A stretch of DNA of 31,306 bases from an uncultured Oscillospiraceae bacterium (GCA_944385775.1 CALWYM010000009.1:1-31306), one strand, 5' to 3'. Numbered from the stretch's first letter, positions 15,956 through 24,010 are shown. The notes: a model not told the origin generated them from the sequence alone. Numbers and translations are program-made.

Positions 15956-17242
15956 CTACCTGTAAAGCTCAGCCACTGCTCTCTCTACATCACGGTACAC
16001 CTGCTCCTTATCCATCGTAAGGTATTCGCCGTTTTCATAAAGTATTTTGCCGTTTACCATCGTCATGGCAACGTCTGCCCCCTGGGCGGAATAACACACG
16101 AGAGCTTTTGTATCAAGATTCGGCACAAGATGGGGCTTTGTCATGTCCAGAGCTATAATATCCGCCTTTTTGCCCTGGAGCAGCACACCTGTATCGGTTC
16201 TGCCCTGAACCGCCGCTCCGTTTATGGTAGCCATTTTGATTAAATCATCGGGTCTCATAATAGTGGGATCTCCGTGATAGCCGTTGTGAAGCACACTTGC
16301 CAGATGAAGCTCCTCGAACATATTAAGATTATTATTTGACGCTGCGCCGTCTGTACCCAGCGCTACGGTTATCCCCTTGTCCAGCATTTCGGAAACCGGG
16401 GCAAAACCGCTTCCCAGCTTCATATTGCTGGTGGGATTATGGACTATTGCTGCATTTTTGCTCTTTATTATGTCAAGGTCGCCCTCCGTTACATAAACAC
16501 AGTGGGCAAGAAATGCGTGGCTGTCAAAGGCGCCCAGTGAATTAAACCACTCTGCCGGCGTCATGCCGTACTTTTCCACACACTCGTCATGCTCTTTTTT
16601 TGTCTCCGAAAGATGGATATGAAGTCTTCCACTATAACCATTTACTATGCTGCTGTAATACCTTGTCACAGCCTCTGTACAGGTGTACTCAGCGTGGATT
16701 GAGAAGTCTACATGCACCCTACCGTTTCCGGCGCCGTTATTCTTGTTATATAACTCAACTGATTCCTTAACTCTGAAATTATCCTCCGGCTTTTCCTCCG
16801 GGTCAAAGCACTGGACAGGTCGGCATATATTGGCCTTCATACCCGATTTTAAAACGGTCTCTATAGCAGCCTCCGGCTCCATGTACATATCTGTAAAGCT
16901 CGTGGTACCAGTGGCGAGCATCTCCAAAACTGCAAGCTCTACGCCGGCTTTAATCTGCTCCCGTGTAAGCCTGTCCTCAATGGGGAAAACCGTATCAAAA
17001 AGCCACTGCTGCAAATTAAGACCGCTGCCTACTCCACGCAGCAGCGTCATTGGCGTGTGGGTATGGGCATTTATCAGTCCCGGCATAAGAAGTCTTCCTG
17101 ACATATCCCTTTCAACGTCATAGCTTTTTTCCGGTCTTGTTTTCCCGATATAATCTATATTCTCGCCCTCTATTCCGAGAAATCCGTCTTTGATAACATC
17201 ATTTCCGGACAGTATAAGGGCATTTTTAAAAAGCACGCTCAT
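15956..17242 (-). CDS. mtaD: 5'-methylthioadenosine/S-adenosylhomocysteine deaminase-type amidohydrolase
   Basis: This amidohydrolase-superfamily enzyme deaminates adenosine-type nucleosides such as methylthioadenosine, S-adenosylhomocysteine or 5'-deoxyadenosine. The metal ligands are visible: HTH at 60-62 (LINAHTHTPMTLLRG), HIHLSET, the LAHCVY histidine, and GTDGAASNNNLNM. The 428-residue length is usual for the MtaD group. The start ATG overlaps the stop of the purine nucleoside phosphorylase gene (TAATG), so the two are translationally coupled. That pairing supports a nucleoside substrate whose inosine product is then phosphorolysed. Related guanine or hydroxydechloroatrazine-type deaminases are less likely given the motif set and the neighbour. 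Confidence 0.88.
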   Translation of the reverse strand: MSVLFKNALILSGNDVIKDGFLGIEGENIDYIGKTRPEKSYDVERDMSGRLLMPGLINAHTHTPMTLLRGVGSGLNLQQWLFDTVFPIEDRLTREQIKAGVELAVLEMLATGTTSFTDMYMEPEAAIETVLKSGMKANICRPVQCFDPEEKPEDNFRVKESVELYNKNNGAGNGRVHVDFSIHAEYTCTEAVTRYYSSIVNGYSGRLHIHLSETKKEHDECVEKYGMTPAEWFNSLGAFDSHAFLAHCVYVTEGDLDIIKSKNAAIVHNPTSNMKLGSGFAPVSEMLDKGITVALGTDGAASNNNLNMFEELHLASVLHNGYHGDPTIMRPDDLIKMATINGAAVQGRTDTGVLLQGKKADIIALDMTKPHLVPNLDTKALVCYSAQGADVAMTMVNGKILYENGEYLTMDKEQVYRDVERAVAELYR

Positions 17243-18078
17243 TACATTTTCTCCAGAGGGATATTTTTAATAATATCCTTTACATAAAGGGTAAACGGCT
17301 TTTCTATGGAGTTTGCAATCTCCACAACCTCAGCTCCGGACACAGGTTTGGGCAAAACTCCAGCCGCCATATTTGTCATTACTGAAAGAGCAAGAACTGG
17401 AAGATTGCAGTGAGCTGCGGTTATGGTTTCCGTAACCGTAGACATTCCCACAGCGTCGCCGCCGAGAATACATATCGCCTTTATCTCAGCAGGAGTCTCA
17501 AACTGCGGACCCGGCATATAGAAATATACACCCTCGTGGATATTCAACTCTGTTTTTTTTGCGCAGCGCTTTGCAACCTCACGAAGCTCCGGAGTATATG
17601 CTCTTGTCATATCGAAGAATCTCTCTCCGAATTCATCTATGTTTTTTCCTCTCATGGGGCTTCCGCCCATAAGCTTTATATGGTCACGGATTATCATAAT
17701 ATCGCCGACCTCATAATGGATATTAACTGCCCCAGCCGCGTTTGTAAGAATACAGCACTTAACGCCAAGGAGCTTAAATACCCTTATTGGAAGGCTCAGT
17801 TCCTCAAAGTCATATCCCTCATAGTAATGGAACCTTCCAGACATACAGGCTACCTTCCTGCCAGATACGGTTCCGAAAACCATTTTCCCGGCATGACCCT
17901 CAACGGTCGAGCGGAGAAAATTCGGTATCTCCTCATACCTCACCTCAACAGGATTTTCAATCTCCTCAGCAAAATGCCCCAGTCCTGAACCGAGGATTAT
18001 TCCTATTTCAGGCTGAAATCCCGCTCTTTCAAGCAGAAATTCAGCAGCTTCCTTGTATTTTTCAAATGTAAGTTCCAT
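17242..18078 (-). CDS. punA: purine nucleoside phosphorylase (trimeric type)
   Basis: The enzyme splits purine (deoxy)nucleosides with phosphate into base and sugar-1-phosphate. The 278 residues show the trimeric PNP motifs: phosphate loop GSGLG (30-34), EGHAGKMVFG, GRFHYYEGY, TNAAGAVN, PGPQFETPAEI and MSTVTE. The base-contact SVMTNMAAG contains Asn at the position linked to 6-oxopurine preference, so inosine- or guanosine-type substrates are likely. It is the first gene of an operon with the MTA-type deaminase and the oligoendopeptidase. ATG 18078 has AAGGAG at seven bases and a near-perfect promoter at 18117-18145. An MTA-phosphorylase role is a lesser alternative. Confidence 0.93.
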   Translation of the reverse strand: MELTFEKYKEAAEFLLERAGFQPEIGIILGSGLGHFAEEIENPVEVRYEEIPNFLRSTVEGHAGKMVFGTVSGRKVACMSGRFHYYEGYDFEELSLPIRVFKLLGVKCCILTNAAGAVNIHYEVGDIMIIRDHIKLMGGSPMRGKNIDEFGERFFDMTRAYTPELREVAKRCAKKTELNIHEGVYFYMPGPQFETPAEIKAICILGGDAVGMSTVTETITAAHCNLPVLALSVMTNMAAGVLPKPVSGAEVVEIANSIEKPFTLYVKDIIKNIPLEKM

Positions 18079-18116
18079 AAACTTTATCTCCTTTGTCAGA
18101 ACTTAATTGTGGTTAT

Positions 18117-18145
18117 ATTTTAAAATTAAAGGTATCTGTTGTCAA
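18117..18145 (-). promoter_or_regulatory. sigma-A promoter of the PNP operon
   Basis: On the minus strand TTGACA (18145-18140), a 17-base spacer and TAAAAT (18122-18117), with a predicted start about 30 bases before the PNP start codon. The facing plus-strand aminotransferase gene has a TATAGT (18223-18228) but no good -35. Confidence 0.85.
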
Positions 18146-18264
18146 GTAGCACTGGTTTTGGCACTTTTCCCTATAAATTTATTTTTTCTAAATCTTCTAT
18201 TTCCTTTTTATCCTTTTTGTGCTATAGTTATTCCATCTATGTAAAAAGAACGAGAGGCGATTTT

Positions 18265-19455
18265 ATGATTTCCGCTAGAATGATGAAAATGTCTGAAGGC
18301 GGCAGTGCGATAAGAGCCATGTTTGAGGAAGGTAACAGACTTGCCTCCCTCTACGGTCGTGAAAACGTATATGATTTCTCTCTTGGAAACCCTAATATAC
18401 CTGCCCCCGAAAAAGTCCGCTCTGAAATTATCCGCATTGCGGAGGATACGGACCCAATGGAGCTTCACGGATATATGTCAAATTCCGGCTACCCCTTTGT
18501 GCGCAAAGCCGTTGCCGACAATCTTAACACCCGCTTCGGTACGTCGTTTGACGAAAATAACATTATAATGACTGTGGGCGCTGCCGGCGGTCTTAATGTA
18601 ATTCTTCAAACGCTGCTTAATCCCGGCGATGAAGTTATTGTTTTTGCACCATATTTCCTTGAATACGGAAACTACGTGGCAAACTTCGGCGGCGTTTTAA
18701 AGGTTGTTCCCACAACAGAGGAGGATATGTTCCAGCCCTCCGCCAAAGCGCTAGGTGACGCCATTTCCGAAAAAACAAAGGCGGTTATCATTAATAATCC
18801 CAATAATCCCACCGGCGTAATATATTCCGAAAGTAAGATTAAAGAACTTTCAGCTGTTATGCAGGAGAAGGAAAGGCTGTACGGCATCTCAATTTACCTT
18901 ATTTCCGATGAACCGTACAGAGAGCTCGCCTATGACGGAGCAGACGTTCCTTACCTTACAAAATATTATCACAACACCATTGTGGGTTATTCATGGTCAA
19001 AAAGTCTTTCCCTGCCCGGTGAGAGAATCGGATACCTTGTAATTCCGAAAGAAGCAGACGACGCTCAGCTTATTTACAGCGCGGCAGTTATTTCAAACAG
19101 GATTTTGGGCTTTGTCAATGCTCCCGCCCTTCAGCAGCGCCTTGTTGCCGCCTGCCTTAATGAGAAGACCGATGTGGAAGCATATGACAGAAACAGGAAA
19201 ACGCTGTATAAAGGTCTTACCGATTGTGGGTTTGACTGCACCTATCCGTCAGGCGCATTTTATATGTGGGTTAAATCTCCCGATGCGGACGATAATACCT
19301 TTGCGGAAAAAGCGAAAAAATATAATATTCTTTTTGTCCCTGGCTCGTCCTTTGCGTGCCCCGGATATGTGAGAATTGCATACTGTGTAAGTCACGATAT
19401 GATTCTCCGCTCTCTCCCGGCATTTAAAAAGCTTGCCGGTGAGTACAAACTTTAA
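18265..19455 (+). CDS. pyridoxal-phosphate aminotransferase, class I/II
   Basis: This fold-type I aminotransferase has 396 residues. Visible elements are SLGNPNIPAPEKV near the N-terminus, NNPNNPTG (177-184), DEPYREL (215-221) and the Schiff-base region YSWSKSLSLPGERIGY, where Lys246 binds the cofactor. The fold resembles AspC/aromatic aminotransferases, but substrate specificity cannot be told. The chosen ATG 18265 has AGAGGCGA just upstream; the frame is open for 42 codons before it, but that part lies in promoter-like A+T-rich DNA. It leads a plus-strand run with trpS and tagO. A role in aromatic amino acid metabolism would suit the trpS neighbour but is only a guess. Confidence 0.9.
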   Translation: MISARMMKMSEGGSAIRAMFEEGNRLASLYGRENVYDFSLGNPNIPAPEKVRSEIIRIAEDTDPMELHGYMSNSGYPFVRKAVADNLNTRFGTSFDENNIIMTVGAAGGLNVILQTLLNPGDEVIVFAPYFLEYGNYVANFGGVLKVVPTTEEDMFQPSAKALGDAISEKTKAVIINNPNNPTGVIYSESKIKELSAVMQEKERLYGISIYLISDEPYRELAYDGADVPYLTKYYHNTIVGYSWSKSLSLPGERIGYLVIPKEADDAQLIYSAAVISNRILGFVNAPALQQRLVAACLNEKTDVEAYDRNRKTLYKGLTDCGFDCTYPSGAFYMWVKSPDADDNTFAEKAKKYNILFVPGSSFACPGYVRIAYCVSHDMILRSLPAFKKLAGEYKL

Positions 19456-19486
19456 TCAATATATCTCAAAAGGAGAAAATACTAAA

Positions 19487-20509
19487 ATGGAGAACGAATC
19501 AGCTACCATACCTGAAAAGAAAAAAGTAATGCTGTCCGGCATTCAGCCCAGCGGCGAGCTTCACCTGGGAAATTACCTGGGCGCAATCAAAAACTGGGGC
19601 GCAAGAAGCAAGGAGTTTGACTGCTATTATTTTATGGCTGATATGCATACGATAACTGTCCGCCAAAATCCCGCTGACCTCAGGAGAAGAACTCTTGAGC
19701 AGCTTGCCGAGTATATTGCCTGCGGTCTGGACCCGGAGCAGAATACGCTTTTTGTCCAGTCCCACGTCCACCAGCATGCTGAGCTTGGCTGGGTCCTTAA
19801 CTGCTACACCATGTTCGGCGAGCTTAGCCGTATGACCCAGTTCAAGGATAAGGCGGCAAAGCACGCTGACAATATAAACGGTGGTCTTTTCACCTACCCT
19901 GCCCTTATGTCTGCCGACATACTCCTCTATCAGCCGGACTATGTCCCCGTTGGTGAGGACCAGAAGCAGCACGTTGAGCTCACAAGAAACGTAGCTCAGC
20001 GTTTCAACAACATTTATGGCGATGTATTTAAAGTTCCAGAGCCTTACATTCCGAAAACCGGCGCAAGGATTATGTCTCTCAATAACCCAAGCAGCAAAAT
20101 GAGTAAGTCCATGCCTGACGGCTGCGTTTTCCTTATGGAAAAGCCCGAGGATATTCAGAGAAAGTTTAAACGTGCCATTACCGACAGCGATACCGAAAGG
20201 TGCGTCCATTACGACCCGGCAGCAAAGCCAGGCGTATCAAACCTTATGTCCATATACTCTGCCGTCACTGGAAAAACCTTTGAGGAAATTGAAAAAGAAT
20301 TTGAAGGTCAGGGCTACGGAAAGTTTAAACCAGCAGTAGGAGAGGCAGTCATAGAATGCCTGCGTCCTATTCGTGAGGAAACAGCCCGTATCTTGGCAGA
20401 CAAGGCTTATCTTGAAAGCGTATATCGTTCTGGTGCTGAGAAAGCTTCTTACATTGCGGACAAAACTCTAAGGAAGGTCTATAAAAAGATCGGCTTCCTT
20501 CCTAAGTAA
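19487..20509 (+). CDS. trpS: tryptophanyl-tRNA synthetase
   Basis: This class Ic synthetase charges tRNA-Trp with tryptophan using ATP. In the 340-residue product the HIGH-type motif is PSGELHLGNYLGA (21-33), the KMSKS loop is exact at 204-208, and GEDQKQHVELTR and ADILLYQPDYVPVG are family-typical. The start is ATG 19487 with AGGAG eleven bases upstream, 31 bases after the aminotransferase stop. No T-box or other leader is visible in that short gap, so it probably depends on the upstream promoter. The in-frame extension back to 19433 lies within the aminotransferase gene and is rejected. Confidence 0.96.
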   Translation: MENESATIPEKKKVMLSGIQPSGELHLGNYLGAIKNWGARSKEFDCYYFMADMHTITVRQNPADLRRRTLEQLAEYIACGLDPEQNTLFVQSHVHQHAELGWVLNCYTMFGELSRMTQFKDKAAKHADNINGGLFTYPALMSADILLYQPDYVPVGEDQKQHVELTRNVAQRFNNIYGDVFKVPEPYIPKTGARIMSLNNPSSKMSKSMPDGCVFLMEKPEDIQRKFKRAITDSDTERCVHYDPAAKPGVSNLMSIYSAVTGKTFEEIEKEFEGQGYGKFKPAVGEAVIECLRPIREETARILADKAYLESVYRSGAEKASYIADKTLRKVYKKIGFLPK

Positions 20510-20524
20510 TTAAGGAATAGCGAT

Positions 20525-21625
20525 ATGATAAATACCGATATTTTACTGAATATAGCTCTTGCCCTGGGGTCAGCGCTTTTGATAAGCTTTATATCGACCC
20601 CTCTGGCAAGAGCCTTTGCCACTAAGGTCGGCGCAGTGGACGTTCCAAAGGATTCAAGACGTATGCACCACCACCCCATACCCCGTCAAGGAGGTCTTGC
20701 TATTTTCCTTGGCTTTATACTGGGCGTGGTCCTCTTTGCGGAAATTGACTCCCAGGTCAGAGGCATTCTTCTTGGCGCGATTGTGGTGGTCACTGTCGGC
20801 GCAGTGGACGATTTAACACCGCTGACTCCGAGCATTAAACTTGTCTTTCAAATTATTGCCGCTCTGATTGCGGTGTATCACGGAATAAGAATAGAGGTTC
20901 TCTCAAACCCAAACCCGTGGAGTGATAACGAATTTTTGCGGCTGGGTTTTATGTCGATACCCGTAACTGTAATATGGATTGTAGGTATTACAAATTCCGT
21001 AAACCTCATTGACGGACTTGACGGACTGGCCGTGGGTGTGTCCGCCATTGCCTCCATGTCTATACTTGTTATTTCCATTGTTCTCGGTCAGTGGAATATT
21101 GCCATAATTCTTGCAGCCCTTACAGGCGCATGCATTGGGTTCATGCCCTATAACCTTAACCCAGCAAGGATTTTTATGGGTGATACCGGCGCTTTGTTGC
21201 TTGGTTACGTACTGGCAACTGTTTCAGTCTCCGGACTTTTTAAGTACTATGCCATAATTTCCTTTGTTGTGCCTCTGCTCAGCCTTGGTCTTCCCATATT
21301 CGACACTATATTCGCAATTATAAGAAGACTTTTAAAGGGTCAGAACCCCCTTGCTCCGGACAGAGGTCATTTCCACCACAGGCTTATAGATATGGGTCTT
21401 TCTCAAAAGCAGGCTGTCGCCATACTCTATTCCATTTCAGCCGTACTTGGTCTTTCCGCTGTTCTTATAACAACCAGCGGCGAAATGAAAGCTTTGGTTT
21501 TGATGTTTGCGTTTTGCGTGGCAATTGCCATCGGTCTTGCCATAACAACGGTGAAAAATGAGCACGCCCACCACGACCAGCAGTCTGATAATTCCGAAAA
21601 AAATAAGGACGATGAGGGCAAATAA
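20525..21625 (+). CDS. tagO: undecaprenyl-phosphate GlcNAc-1-phosphate transferase (TagO/WecA family)
   Basis: This polytopic membrane enzyme moves GlcNAc-1-phosphate from UDP-GlcNAc to undecaprenyl phosphate, starting wall teichoic acid or other surface polysaccharide synthesis. In 366 residues with about eleven hydrophobic segments it shows the family signatures: RMHHHPIPRQGG, AVDDLTPLTP (the Asp-Asp pair at 95-96), NLIDGLDGLAVG, FMGDTGALLLG and PDRGHFHHRL (the cytoplasmic His-rich loop). MraY is unlikely because of the WecA-type HFHHRL motif. ATG 20525 has AAGGA at eight bases and follows trpS by 15 bases. The TagA-like transferase at 4.3-5.0 kb would act on its product. The gene ends within a terminator hairpin. 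Confidence 0.93.
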   Translation: MINTDILLNIALALGSALLISFISTPLARAFATKVGAVDVPKDSRRMHHHPIPRQGGLAIFLGFILGVVLFAEIDSQVRGILLGAIVVVTVGAVDDLTPLTPSIKLVFQIIAALIAVYHGIRIEVLSNPNPWSDNEFLRLGFMSIPVTVIWIVGITNSVNLIDGLDGLAVGVSAIASMSILVISIVLGQWNIAIILAALTGACIGFMPYNLNPARIFMGDTGALLLGYVLATVSVSGLFKYYAIISFVVPLLSLGLPIFDTIFAIIRRLLKGQNPLAPDRGHFHHRLIDMGLSQKQAVAILYSISAVLGLSAVLITTSGEMKALVLMFAFCVAIAIGLAITTVKNEHAHHDQQSDNSEKNKDDEGK

Positions 21626-21648
21626 AGCTCTCATCGTCCTCTATTTTT
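21606..21648. terminator. bidirectional terminator between tagO and the small-gene cluster
   Basis: AGGACGATGAGGGC (21606-21619) pairs with GCTCTCATCGTCCT (21627-21640), with one mismatch, followed by CTATTTTTA on the plus strand. The stem includes the last codons of both tagO (+) and the convergent small membrane protein gene (-), so both open frames end inside one hairpin. Confidence 0.85.
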
Positions 21649-21861
21649 AAAAATTGAAAACGCAATTATTCCAAGTATAATTAAAAAATCCTCGTCCTTT
21701 GTCTGAAGATACAAAAGAAAAAGCACAATGCCAAGGGTAATGTCCCGTCCGTCAATACCGGACAGGCTAAGTGCTGACGCAATGGGGATTCCGGGCTGTG
21801 AGGAGTTTTCCCGCACCGGCTCCGGCTGAATAAAGGAATTGTTTTCCCTGGCTCTCCCCAT
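21631..21861 (-). CDS. small membrane protein, third gene of an uncharacterised cluster
   Basis: From ATG 21861 the product has 76 residues: a polar N-terminal half, then GIDGRDITLGIVLFLLYLQ (hydrophobic), an acidic KDED turn, and FLIILGIIAFSIF, that is, two short hydrophobic helices joined by an acidic loop. No recognised function. The ATG has no good ribosome binding site. Ten codons upstream in frame, an ATC (21891-21889) follows the strong site GGGAGGGG at six bases and would give an N-terminus of (M)YNRYSAYGN. From memory, similar small proteins in Clostridia begin with M-Y-x-R-Y, so the true start may be that ATC. Only near-cognate codons are available: an in-frame TAA lies just beyond. 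Confidence 0.7.
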   Translation of the reverse strand: MGRARENNSFIQPEPVRENSSQPGIPIASALSLSGIDGRDITLGIVLFLLYLQTKDEDFLIILGIIAFSIFKNRGR

Positions 21862-21883
21862 ATTTCCATAGGCGGAATATCGG

Positions 21884-22234
21884 TTATAGATGGATTTCCC
21901 CTCCCAGCTCCTTTAAAACTACTTTCGCTGCGTGGTAAAGTCTCATTATTTTAACCGCTTTTTCCAAATCATTTCCTCTCTGAGGGCTGACGTAAGGCTT
22001 AAGTGATTCTACAAGTTGTTTTTTGTCACTTTTTTGCTTGGAATAAGCGGACATAACCTTAGTTACTATACCCATTATTCTGGGGTCAATACCAGCAGAG
22101 TCCTGTTCCTTTTCTTCTTTACTTTCCTTTTCCGACCCGGCGGAGCCTGAGAGCTCCTGAGCGAGCTTCATTATCTTCTCCATATCCTCCGGTGAGGAGA
22201 GCAATGTATTCAGCTTATCTTCAAATTCGCTCAC
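21884..22234 (-). CDS. uncharacterised acidic helical protein, second gene of the cluster
   Basis: The 116-residue product begins MSEFEDKLNTLLSSPEDMEKIMKLAQELS, a helical region, followed by a Glu/Lys/Ser-rich linker (about 31-48) and a second helical part (IDPRIMGIVTKVMSAYSKQKSDKKQLVESLKPYVSP onward). No catalytic motif, signal peptide or membrane helix is visible. The start is GTG (22234-22232) with a G-rich ribosome binding site. It lies between two other small genes on the same strand, 34 bases after the first, and its end overlaps the probable ATC start of the third. The arrangement resembles small-gene clusters I recall from Oscillospirales genomes; the function is unknown and a sporulation role would be speculative. 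Confidence 0.8.
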   Translation of the reverse strand: MSEFEDKLNTLLSSPEDMEKIMKLAQELSGSAGSEKESKEEKEQDSAGIDPRIMGIVTKVMSAYSKQKSDKKQLVESLKPYVSPQRGNDLEKAVKIMRLYHAAKVVLKELGGEIHL

Positions 22235-22268
22235 AGGCTACCACCCCCCTTACAGATATTTGTTTAAA

Positions 22269-22526
22269 CTACTTATCCATAAGTGATTTAAGCTGTGAAA
22301 CCAGCTTAGAACCGGACTCTGTTGACAAAATTTGTGCAATAGTCTCCTGCACTTTCTTTGTATCGCCGGAATTTAAGGCTTCCTCAATGCCGCCTTTTTG
22401 AAGCATCTGCTTGACCTCTTTTCCCTCAGGAGAACCTGCCAGCGCTTCCAGTTCGTTTTTCTTATTTAAAAATTTTTTTCCTTCGCTTCCCATAAGCTGT
22501 TCATAGGTCTTATCCAGATTTTCCAC
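22269..22526 (-). CDS. uncharacterised small helical protein, first gene of the cluster
   Basis: I place the start at GTG 22526-22524 because GGGAGGA lies nine bases upstream, giving an 85-residue product (MENLDKTYEQLMGSEGKKFL and onward). An in-frame ATG at 22550 has no ribosome binding site and would put that GGGAGGA inside the coding region. The protein is charged and helical, with LAGSPEGKEVKQML and GGIEEALNSGDTKKVQETI giving a loose repeat-like character; no membrane helix or known motif is seen. It is divergent from the phosphodiesterase gene, with 64 bases between, where I found no convincing sigma-A promoter. Function unknown. Confidence 0.75.
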   Translation of the reverse strand: MENLDKTYEQLMGSEGKKFLNKKNELEALAGSPEGKEVKQMLQKGGIEEALNSGDTKKVQETIAQILSTESGSKLVSQLKSLMDK

Positions 22527-22590
22527 CGATATAGTTCCTCCCAACTTCATAATTCTAAATTATTATATTCATTAGAAAGGTGTGTGTTCC

Positions 22591-23058
22591 ATGAAAATAG
22601 CAGTTTTTTCTGATTCACATAATATGCTTCAGGGTATGACGTATGCTGTTGACAAGGAAAATCCCGATGTAATTTTTCATCTGGGTGACCTTCAGCAGGA
22701 CGCGGAAAAGCTCCATGAGCTTTATCCTAAAATCCCCCTTTATTCTGTTTACGGCAACTGTGACTCCAATTATTCCGGCAATGACAAAATAATTGTTGAG
22801 TTGGAGGGTAAAAAATTCTTTGCCGCCCACGGTCACACATACAGCGTAAAACTAAACCTTGACTCCATAATAAACGCCGCTATGGCAAGCGGCTCTGATG
22901 TGCTGCTTTTCGGGCACACTCACCGTGCGATGGAAAAGGAACTTAACGGGCTCATTATCATAAATCCCGGTGCAACAAGCCCTGTAGGCACCTATGAAAT
23001 AATCACCATACAAAACGGCAATATAACATACGAAAACCGTGAAGTTGAAATTATGTAA
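22591..23058 (+). CDS. YfcE/MJ0936-type metallophosphodiesterase
   Basis: This small calcineurin-like phosphoesterase (155 aa) has all the metal-binding blocks in order: DSH (Asp8 and His10), GD (LGDLQQD, with Asp33), GNCD (GN at 56-57), HGHTY and GHTH. Homologues cleave phosphodiester bonds, and the natural substrate is usually unknown. The ATG at 22591 has AAAGGTG at about eight bases; the frame's earlier GTG lies within that site. It stands alone on the plus strand between the small-gene cluster and thyA and ends at a strong terminator. Confidence 0.92.
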   Translation: MKIAVFSDSHNMLQGMTYAVDKENPDVIFHLGDLQQDAEKLHELYPKIPLYSVYGNCDSNYSGNDKIIVELEGKKFFAAHGHTYSVKLNLDSIINAAMASGSDVLLFGHTHRAMEKELNGLIIINPGATSPVGTYEIITIQNGNITYENREVEIM

Positions 23059-23093
23059 CATTTTCATTATATGAGATGCTGCCTCAAAAATAG

Positions 23094-23132
23094 AACAGGA
23101 GAAGGACTTCAAAAATCCTTCTCCTGTTTTAT
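23094..23132. terminator. bidirectional terminator between the phosphodiesterase gene and thyA
   Basis: AACAGGAGAAGGA (23094-23106) pairs perfectly with TCCTTCTCCTGTT (23116-23128) over a nine-base loop. TTTTATTAT follows on the plus strand and, on the minus strand, CTATTTTTG. Confidence 0.9.
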
Positions 23133-23141
23133 TATGTAATG

Positions 23142-23972
23142 TTATATTGCCACAGGTATTTTGTCGTTAAACTCGCTGTAATGGTAATTTTTAACCTTGA
23201 AACTGTCCCGTGTAAAGGCGTAAAAATCGGTTACCGACTTATCAATTTCAAACTCCGGCGCCGGCTTCGGCTCATTAGCCAAAATCTTCTTTACGATTGC
23301 CACATGGCGGTCATAAATATGGGCGTCTGCAATAACGTGGACAAGCTCACCTGCCTCAAACCCGGTTACCTGCGCCACCATATGAAGCAGAACGGCGTAC
23401 TGAACCACGTTCCAGTTGCTGGCGGTAAGCATATCCTGGCTCCGCTGGTTTAAAATGGCGTTTAGCTTGTTTCCGCTTACATTAAAAGTCATGCTGTACG
23501 CACAAGGATAAAGCCCCATCTCGCTCAGGTCTGCAAAATTATACATATTGGTCATAATACGACGGCTGGCAGGATTGTGCTTAAGGTCATAGAGCACTTT
23601 ATCCACCTGGTCAAAATCGCCCTCCGGATAGTGATTTTTAATGCCCAGCTGATAGCCGTAGGCCTTTCCTATGGAGCCGTTTTCATCAGCCCAGCTGTCC
23701 CATATATGACCACGAAGACCCTCTATATTATTGGATTTTTTCTGCCATATCCAAAGGAGCTCATCAACAGCGCTTTTCCAGTAAGTCCTTCGCAACGTAA
23801 TAATGGGAAACTCTTTTGAAAGGTCATATCTGTTTACAATACCGAATTTTTTTATGGTGTGCGCGGGCGTTCCGTCAGCCCAACGTGGTCGCACCTCCAT
23901 ATTGGTGTCCCAAACGCCTGTACTGAGAATATCGCGGCAATTTGATATAAATATGCTGTCAGCTCTGCTCAT
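23142..23972 (-). CDS. thyA: thymidylate synthase (ThyA)
   Basis: ThyA methylates dUMP to dTMP with 5,10-methylene-THF. The 276 residues match the family from VRPRWADGTPAHTI at the N-terminus to the C-terminal dUMP/folate region IYDRHVAIVKKIL. The catalytic cysteine is Cys157 in LYPCAYS, and QRSQDMLTASNWNVVQY follows. The active-site context (PCAY rather than PPCH) and ELLWIWQ resemble the Bacillus subtilis ThyA/phage phi3T branch more than the E. coli type. Its product feeds the thymidylate kinase at 3.6-4.3 kb. It has its own consensus promoter and no adjacent dihydrofolate reductase gene, although one often accompanies thyA. A weak AGGTGAG site precedes ATG 23972. Confidence 0.95.
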   Translation of the reverse strand: MSRADSIFISNCRDILSTGVWDTNMEVRPRWADGTPAHTIKKFGIVNRYDLSKEFPIITLRRTYWKSAVDELLWIWQKKSNNIEGLRGHIWDSWADENGSIGKAYGYQLGIKNHYPEGDFDQVDKVLYDLKHNPASRRIMTNMYNFADLSEMGLYPCAYSMTFNVSGNKLNAILNQRSQDMLTASNWNVVQYAVLLHMVAQVTGFEAGELVHVIADAHIYDRHVAIVKKILANEPKPAPEFEIDKSVTDFYAFTRDSFKVKNYHYSEFNDKIPVAI

Positions 23973-24010
23973 TTCTATTCATCTCACCTATTTTAAATTT
24001 ATTCTATTAT

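Noticed and set aside
18139..18264. Extension of the aminotransferase frame to an upstream ATG
   Set aside because: The added 42 residues are Ser/Phe-rich, lie in promoter-like DNA and lack a ribosome binding site, whereas ATG 18265 has one and matches the family start.
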